The translations under genes were made by a program, and so were the position numbers. The notes under the pieces were generated by a model. It saw only the letters and a program-made list of their open reading frames with translations, was not told the origin of the DNA and did not search any database. A stretch of 64,000 nt of DNA from an uncultured Methanoregula sp. (GTDB lineage: Archaea > Halobacteriota > Methanomicrobia > Methanomicrobiales > Methanospirillaceae), in the NCBI RefSeq assembly GCF_963662735.1, contig NZ_OY759744.1, positions 2,398,153 to 2,462,152 of the forward strand. Direction: 5' to 3'. Positions 61,813-64,000 of the stretch are shown piece after piece (the stretch's first letter is position 1; each line of letters starts with the position of its first letter).

Positions 61813-62562
61813 ATGGAAATCATCTATACCATCTGGCTCCGGAACATGAAGCGGTATATCCGGTCCAAAAGCCGGATTATCGGCAGCATCGCCATGCCGC
61901 TCTTCTTCCTCCTCTTCCTCGGCTTCGGCCTCAACTCCGTGGTCCAGATCCCCGGCCTTGGCGGCAACTACATGGTCTTTTTGATCCCGGGAATGGTGGC
62001 GATGAGCGTCATGTTCACGTCCGTGTTCTCCGGCATCCAGATCATCTGGGACAAGCAGTTCGGATTCCTAAAGGAAACGCTCGTTGCGCCGGTCACGCGG
62101 CTGGAGATCATGCTCGGCCAGACTGCCGGCGGGGCGACGACCGCGGTCCTCCAGGGATTCATGATCCTGGTCATTTCCCTGTTCATCGGGCTGCAGGTCT
62201 CGGGAGCATTCGGGTTTTTGACAGCGCTGCTCTTCATGGTGATGATCGGCATCTCGTTCACGGCATTCGGTATTGCGATTGCATCGCGGATGGACGATAT
62301 GACAGGCTTCCAGCTGATCATGAACTTTGTCATCTTCCCGATATTCGGGTTGTCCGGGGCACTCTTCCCCATCAGCGCACTGCCTTCGTGGGTCTCACCG
62401 ATCATCCTTCTCGATCCCCTGACATACGGGGTCGAGGGGATCCGGTACGGCCTGACCGGCGTATCCCAGATCAACCCGGTACTCTGTCTCGCGGTTATCA
62501 GCGGGTTCACCCTGGCAATGACGGGTGCCGGCGCCTACCTCTTCCGGAAGATCAAACTGTAA
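61813..62562 (+). CDS. ABC-2-type exporter permease (DrrB-like)
   Basis: The 249-residue permease has six helices. The ABC-2 signature region reads GVEGIRYGLTGVSQINPV, and FPIFGLSGALFPISALPSWV is typical of DrrB/NodJ-like proteins. Partner of the ATPase upstream. It may export a drug, lipid or peptide; nothing nearby tells which. Confidence 0.93.
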   Translation: MEIIYTIWLRNMKRYIRSKSRIIGSIAMPLFFLLFLGFGLNSVVQIPGLGGNYMVFLIPGMVAMSVMFTSVFSGIQIIWDKQFGFLKETLVAPVTRLEIMLGQTAGGATTAVLQGFMILVISLFIGLQVSGAFGFLTALLFMVMIGISFTAFGIAIASRMDDMTGFQLIMNFVIFPIFGLSGALFPISALPSWVSPIILLDPLTYGVEGIRYGLTGVSQINPVLCLAVISGFTLAMTGAGAYLFRKIKL

Positions 62563-62647
62563 TTGAAATGTAACAAAAAAAGTACAAAACCGGGTCATCC
62601 GGGACCCGGAACTGTTTTTTCCAGAAATAATTATTTTAAAGAACCGG

Positions 62648-64000
62648 TTATTTCCCGCGGTTCTTCGGCAGGGTCAGGGTGAACGTGCTCCCGATCCCAA
62701 ATACGCTCGACACCGTAATCGTTCCCCCGAGACGGGTTGCCCGGTTCCGCGCCATCGTAAGCCCGACGCCCAGCCGGCCGTACTTCCGCGAGAGCTTGTC
62801 GGAATCGCTGATATAGAACGGGTCGAAGATGACCTCAAGCTTATCCGGTGCTATCCCGATCCCGTTGTCCGTAACGGAGATCCGCAGGTCGGTGGCAGTT
62901 TCCTCGGATTTGATCCCGATTATCCGGGGCGGGTTCGAGTAACTGACCGCATTCGACAGGATCTCGTCCAGGATCTCGTGGATGTACGGGCCGTTGCTGG
63001 TGACAAGGGCATCTGCCGGGATATCCACGGTGATGGTTGCTTCTGACAGATATTTTCCCTGCCGGATCACGAGGTCGACCAGCTCGCGGACACCCACCGG
63101 CCCCATCTTCGGCCAGTAGTGCTCGTGGACCGATTCGAGAAGGCTGAGTTCCAGGATCTGGCTCACCATGTGCCGCTCCGACTCCACGTAGGTCCGGATT
63201 TTTTTGAGGATCTCAAGGGCATCCGGCTGGATCTTAAAACCCGCCGCATCTTCGACAAGAAGGTCAAGGTATCCTACCACCGGCTGGAGGGGCGTCCGGA
63301 GTTCGTGGGCTGCCACATTGATGAAATCTTTTTTCCGGTCGAGTTCATTCCGGAGCCGGACTGCCGTCATCTCCCGCTCCGTCACGTCCCGGAGTGCAAC
63401 AATGTTTGCCGTCTTGCCCTGGTACGAGATCAGGGTCCCGACCGACTCGACAATAAGCGTTTCCCCGGTGGGTTTTACGGCTTTGTATTTCTGGAGATAC
63501 CCCTGGTTTCCGCCAATGACATTCTGCAGGTCCCGGATCGCGGTCTCCCGGAATTCCGGCGCCACGAAGGAGAGCGCATTCATACCAAGGACATCTTCCA
63601 CCCGGGAATACCCGAACATCCGGACGATACTCTGGTTGACGTACAGGATTGTACCGGTCAGGTCCTGGATCAGGATACCGTCGAACGCATGTTCCGCCAG
63701 CATCCGGTAGCGCTCCTCGCTCTCCCGCAGGGCCTCTTCCGCCTCTTTCTGCTCTGTTATGTCAATTGCCACCATCTGGTATTCGATGATGCCGCCGGTT
63801 TCGTCAAACAGCGCCCGGTCGGTTCTCCGGAACCAGCGAAATCCCCCGGCCGGGAGATGTATCCGGTGCTCGAAGGTCTCGGCAGGGTTTTCAAAACTCA
63901 GGAGCAGGCGCTGTTTTTCGAGAATGGCGCGATCCTCTTCCGGCAGGAACGGCTCGAACGGCTGGCCGATCAGTTCTCCCCGGGTCATCCCGAAATACCG
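62648..64000 (-). CDS. PAS-domain histidine kinase, C-terminal part (5' end outside window)
   Basis: The frame remains open to the window end, so the N-terminus is missing; more than 446 residues are visible. There are two PAS domains (RGELIGQPFEPFLPEEDRAI onward; then EERYRMLAEHAFDGILIQDL onward), H-box FINVAAHELRTPLQPVVGYL, N-box EILSNAVSY, G1 VTDNGIGIAP and G2 RLGVGLTMARN. Soluble in the part seen. It is convergent with the exporter genes. Confidence 0.93.
   Translation of the reverse strand, partial: RYFGMTRGELIGQPFEPFLPEEDRAILEKQRLLLSFENPAETFEHRIHLPAGGFRWFRRTDRALFDETGGIIEYQMVAIDITEQKEAEEALRESEERYRMLAEHAFDGILIQDLTGTILYVNQSIVRMFGYSRVEDVLGMNALSFVAPEFRETAIRDLQNVIGGNQGYLQKYKAVKPTGETLIVESVGTLISYQGKTANIVALRDVTEREMTAVRLRNELDRKKDFINVAAHELRTPLQPVVGYLDLLVEDAAGFKIQPDALEILKKIRTYVESERHMVSQILELSLLESVHEHYWPKMGPVGVRELVDLVIRQGKYLSEATITVDIPADALVTSNGPYIHEILDEILSNAVSYSNPPRIIGIKSEETATDLRISVTDNGIGIAPDKLEVIFDPFYISDSDKLSRKYGRLGVGLTMARNRATRLGGTITVSSVFGIGSTFTLTLPKNRGK

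Noticed and set aside
60801..61823. Minus-strand 340-codon frame
   Set aside because: Exactly opposite the DrrA-like ATPase; a shadow.

Overview
The window is a chromosomal segment of a methanogenic euryarchaeon, most likely of the order Methanomicrobiales (Methanoregula/Methanosphaerula type). The marker genes are AtwA (methyl-coenzyme M reductase activation component A2), an FmdE-type protein, MTH865, DUF2124 and DUF134 proteins, a COG1237 metallo-hydrolase and the N-epsilon-acetyl-beta-lysine genes ablA/ablB. Promoters are archaeal: AT-rich TATA boxes lie about 25 bases before leaderless or short-leader starts, mixed with good Shine-Dalgarno sites inside operons. The genus is an inference. 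No rRNA, tRNA, CRISPR array or intact insertion sequence was seen.

Layout. 0-4.5 kb: the 3' end of a RelE-like toxin, then a TrmB regulator divergent from a MacB-type ABC exporter operon, with two TAGTAAA palindromes between them. 4.5-5.85 kb: a small gene and two non-coding repeats. 5.85-10.7 kb: a minus-strand operon of a FecBCD-type metal or tetrapyrrole importer with a SAM methyltransferase inserted, followed by an FmdE-like protein. 11.4-22.1 kb: ion transport and stress genes (KefB-type antiporter, DUF389, tandem UspA, ClC, RNB ribonuclease, plasma-membrane-type H+-ATPase). 22.2-32.8 kb: a minus-strand cluster of sugar-phosphate genes of mainly bacterial type (pgk, pfk, glucan phosphorylase, gpm, phosphohexomutase, a GapB-like gap, ppsA). 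33-44.1 kb: osmoadaptation (a divergent KamA paralogue, ablA, ablB, mscS) followed by a broken YkgJ gene, Kup and a CPA1 antiporter. 44.2-51.6 kb: metal, thiol and Fe-S genes (Cys-containing wHTH regulator, MTH865 fusion, cupin, Mrp/NBP35, AtwA, DUF5320, DUF134, Cys-rich protein, COG1237). 51.7-54.9 kb: a molybdate/tungstate ABC operon carrying a TsaA/TrmO gene. 55-64 kb: DUF2124, signalling proteins, DUF4405, an APC permease, a DUF2202 lipoprotein, an ABC-2 exporter and a PAS histidine kinase cut by the window end.

How the genes work together. The glycolytic cluster covers glycogen to glucose-6-phosphate and several lower-pathway steps. It ends in PEP synthase and a GapB-like dehydrogenase, which suggests storage-glycogen turnover in both directions. 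The ablAB-mscS group with Kup, antiporters, ClC and H+-ATPase points to an organism investing in osmotic, potassium and pH balance. The 44-55 kb region shares a CATATG-centred dyad just downstream of the TATA box in front of three transcription units, which may be one metal or Fe-S regulon.

The strongest unusual signals are: a KamA-family enzyme in which both lysine-specificity aspartates are replaced, next to genuine ablAB; the bacterial-type glycolysis cluster; and two families of intergenic repeats (about 525 and 240 bases) in the same orientation at distant sites.
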